Shown here in pieces: positions 62,446 to 64,000 of a DNA stretch of 64,000 nt. A program made the position numbers and the translations under genes. How positions within the stretch are numbered: position 1 is the first letter of the stretch; the number at the start of each line of letters is the position of its first letter. The notes under the pieces were generated by a model that saw only the letters and a list, made by a program, of their open reading frames with translations, was not told the origin of the DNA and ran no database searches. This stretch comes from Phycisphaerales bacterium. Its GTDB lineage: Bacteria > Planctomycetota > Phycisphaerae > UBA1845. Where the stretch lies: NCBI GenBank assembly GCA_020639095.1, contig JACKHH010000006.1, positions 81,180 through 145,179 of the forward strand, written 5' to 3'.

Positions 62446-64000
62446 CCCACGACCTCCCCAAGCCCCAGGCTTACCGGTGCGTTCGTCTTCGCCAGATAGT
62501 CTTGTAGCGCCCGCGCCCGCATATCGCCCGCACGCAGCGCCCGAATCGCCCCAACCGCAGCCCGTGCACCCGCGAGCGTCGTGATCAGCGGCACCCCGCA
62601 CTGCACCGAAGCAGCCCGCCAGCGCCCTTCGTCCGAAGCGCTGCCGGTGTGAATCGGCGTATTGATCAGCAGGTCGAGCTTACCCCCAAGAATCATGTCC
62701 AGCAGGAAAGGATGCTCCTCGCCCGCCTGCTTCGACACAATCACCGAAGGCACCCCGCTGTCCGCCAGCGTCTGATGCGTCTTGATCGTCGAGTAAATCT
62801 CAAAGCCCATCTCGTGCAGCTCGCGGGCGATCGACACCACGCGCGGCTTGTCCGGATCGTTCACGCTCACCAGCACGCGCCCGGACGTCGGCAGGGAAAT
62901 CCCCGCACCATACAGCGCCTTGGCAAACGCGATCGGGTATTCCGCGTCAATCCCCATCACCTCACCGGTGCTGTGCATCTCCGGCCCCAGCACGCAGTCC
63001 ACCCCACGGAACTTGCGGAACGGGAACACCGGCGCTTTCACTGAAACGTGTCGCGGCAAGCGCACGTCGCGAATCCCCTCATCGGCAAGCGCCTCGTCGA
63101 GCGAACGCCCCAGCATCACCTGCGTCGCGATCTTCGCCCAGGGAACTCCGGTGGCTTTACTGACGAACGGAATGGTGCGCGACGCCCGCGGGTTCACCTC
63201 GATCACATAGACCACCCGCCCCTGAATCGCGAACTGCACGTTCATCAGCCCGCACACGCCCAACCGGCGCGCCAACACCTTCGTCTGGTGCTTGATCTCG
63301 TCGATCAGCGACGGCGACAGCGAGTACGGCGGCAGCACGCAGCAACTGTCGCCGCTGTGGATCCCCGCCTCCTCGATGTGCTCCATGATTCCGCAGATGT
63401 CGCAGCGCCCCTCCGACGGTTCTCGATTGGGATATCCATAATCGCTCACCGCGTCCACGTCGACCTCGACGGCATCGAGCAGGAACTTGTCGATCAGGAT
63501 CGGGTGCTGCCGGTCGATCTCCAGGTCGCGATCGGTCGCGCCCAAAGCTTCGTCGATGTACGCTTCCAGGTCGCTGCGGTTGTTGCAGATGCGCATCCCG
63601 CGCCCGCCCAACACGTACGAAGGCCGGACCAGCACCGGGTAGCCCACCTCGTCCGCCATCGCCAGCGCCTCACCCGCGGAAAACGCGATGCGGTTCGGCG
63701 GTTGACGCAGGCCGAGTTCGCGAATGATCTCCCCAAAGCGCTCGCGATCTTCCGCCAGGTGAATGCTTGCGGGCGACGTACCCAGAATCGGCACCCCGGC
63801 ATCCAGCAACCCCTGCGCCAGATTCAGCGGCGTTTGCCCGCCATACTGCACGATGACGCCCTTCACGCCCGTTTCGCGCGGGGCGCCATCAAACGGCGCA
63901 CCGTTCAACCGGGTGCAGATGTTCAGCACATCTTCCTGCGTCAGCGGCTCGAAGAAGAGCAGATCGCTCACGTCGTAGTCCGTGCTCACCGTCTCCGGAT
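62442..64000 (-). CDS. carB: Carbamoyl-phosphate synthase large subunit, C-terminal part
   Basis: The frame enters from the right edge (NPETVSTDYD at the boundary), so about 519 C-terminal residues are seen. Second ATP-grasp half: GVIVQYGGQTPLNLAQGL, VRPSYVLGGRGMRI, VMEHIEEAGIHSGDSCCVLPPYSL, FVIEVNPRASRTIPFVSK and the allosteric MGS-like C-domain (GRVLVSVNDPDKPRVVSIARELHEMGFEIYST). Makes carbamoyl phosphate from bicarbonate, ammonia and two ATP. The gene order carB-carA-ppc is opposite to the common carA-carB. Confidence 0.95.
   Translation of the reverse strand, partial: PETVSTDYDVSDLLFFEPLTQEDVLNICTRLNGAPFDGAPRETGVKGVIVQYGGQTPLNLAQGLLDAGVPILGTSPASIHLAEDRERFGEIIRELGLRQPPNRIAFSAGEALAMADEVGYPVLVRPSYVLGGRGMRICNNRSDLEAYIDEALGATDRDLEIDRQHPILIDKFLLDAVEVDVDAVSDYGYPNREPSEGRCDICGIMEHIEEAGIHSGDSCCVLPPYSLSPSLIDEIKHQTKVLARRLGVCGLMNVQFAIQGRVVYVIEVNPRASRTIPFVSKATGVPWAKIATQVMLGRSLDEALADEGIRDVRLPRHVSVKAPVFPFRKFRGVDCVLGPEMHSTGEVMGIDAEYPIAFAKALYGAGISLPTSGRVLVSVNDPDKPRVVSIARELHEMGFEIYSTIKTHQTLADSGVPSVIVSKQAGEEHPFLLDMILGGKLDLLINTPIHTGSASDEGRWRAASVQCGVPLITTLAGARAAVGAIRALRAGDMRARALQDYLAKTNAPVSLGLGEVVG

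Overview
The window reads as a chromosomal segment of a GC-rich bacterium of the phylum Planctomycetota (probably an uncultured or lightly annotated member). The pointers are a PEP-CTERM protein, a prepilin-type protein with a very hydrophobic cleavage segment, an exosortase-style O-glycosylation ligase, and several dispersed palindromic repeats, some read in frame as SRDRKGA or RRQDACTT peptides, that I associate from memory with planctomycete genomes. There is no rRNA, and I saw no tRNA or CRISPR array.

Layout. 1-5.8 kb (minus): a hydantoinase/oxoprolinase A gene cut by the left edge, a lipoprotein beta-propeller phytase, a PEP-CTERM protein and a prepilin-like protein. 5.9-39.3 kb: a large exopolysaccharide (EPS)/surface-glycan cluster. 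It holds two MBOAT O-acyltransferases with three SGNH-like partners, a Wzy/WaaL-type ligase or polymerase, a Wzz-type chain-length protein, at least five glycosyltransferase domains, several SAM methyltransferases, a radical SAM/B12 enzyme, an ATP-grasp ligase, a low-molecular-weight tyrosine phosphatase, an APH-like kinase, a sulfatase-fold membrane protein, and four multidomain fusions (GT2-GT4, kinase-YdjC-methyltransferase, NodB deacetylase-methyltransferase, methyltransferase-GT2). Nearly every intergenic gap of this cluster carries the heptamer CCGATAA, usually 10-100 nt upstream of a start and pointing toward it, so the units may share a regulator or sigma factor. 39.4-45.9 kb: housekeeping and secreted genes (M29 aminopeptidase, free-standing Clp N-domain protein, Cys-rich secreted repeat protein, PQQ-like propeller, lipoprotein). 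46.2-48.5 kb: purH, interrupted in frame. 48.6-58.2 kb: epimerase, HEAT-repeat protein, Flp pilin, secreted proteins, nitroreductase, MntR-type regulator and a cold-shock protein. 58.5-64 kb (minus): carB-carA-ppc, with carB cut by the right edge.

The most striking object is purH (46216-48528). Its reading frame continues unbroken through a complete REP-associated tyrosine transposase (RAYT-type Y1/HUH) whose ends are 27-bp perfect inverted repeats that are themselves palindromes. The element has no stop codon in this frame and sits about ten residues before the catalytic Lys-His motif of the AICAR transformylase domain, giving a 770-residue protein. Related palindromes lie just upstream of purH and elsewhere. 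Other repeats are translated in frame in a glycosyltransferase and a membrane protein, which suggests that mobile palindromes in this genome are tolerated inside proteins.

Functionally, the cluster appears to build, acylate, methylate, deacetylate and polymerise a surface polysaccharide. The right-hand operon links carbamoyl-phosphate synthesis (pyrimidine/arginine) with anaplerotic oxaloacetate supply.
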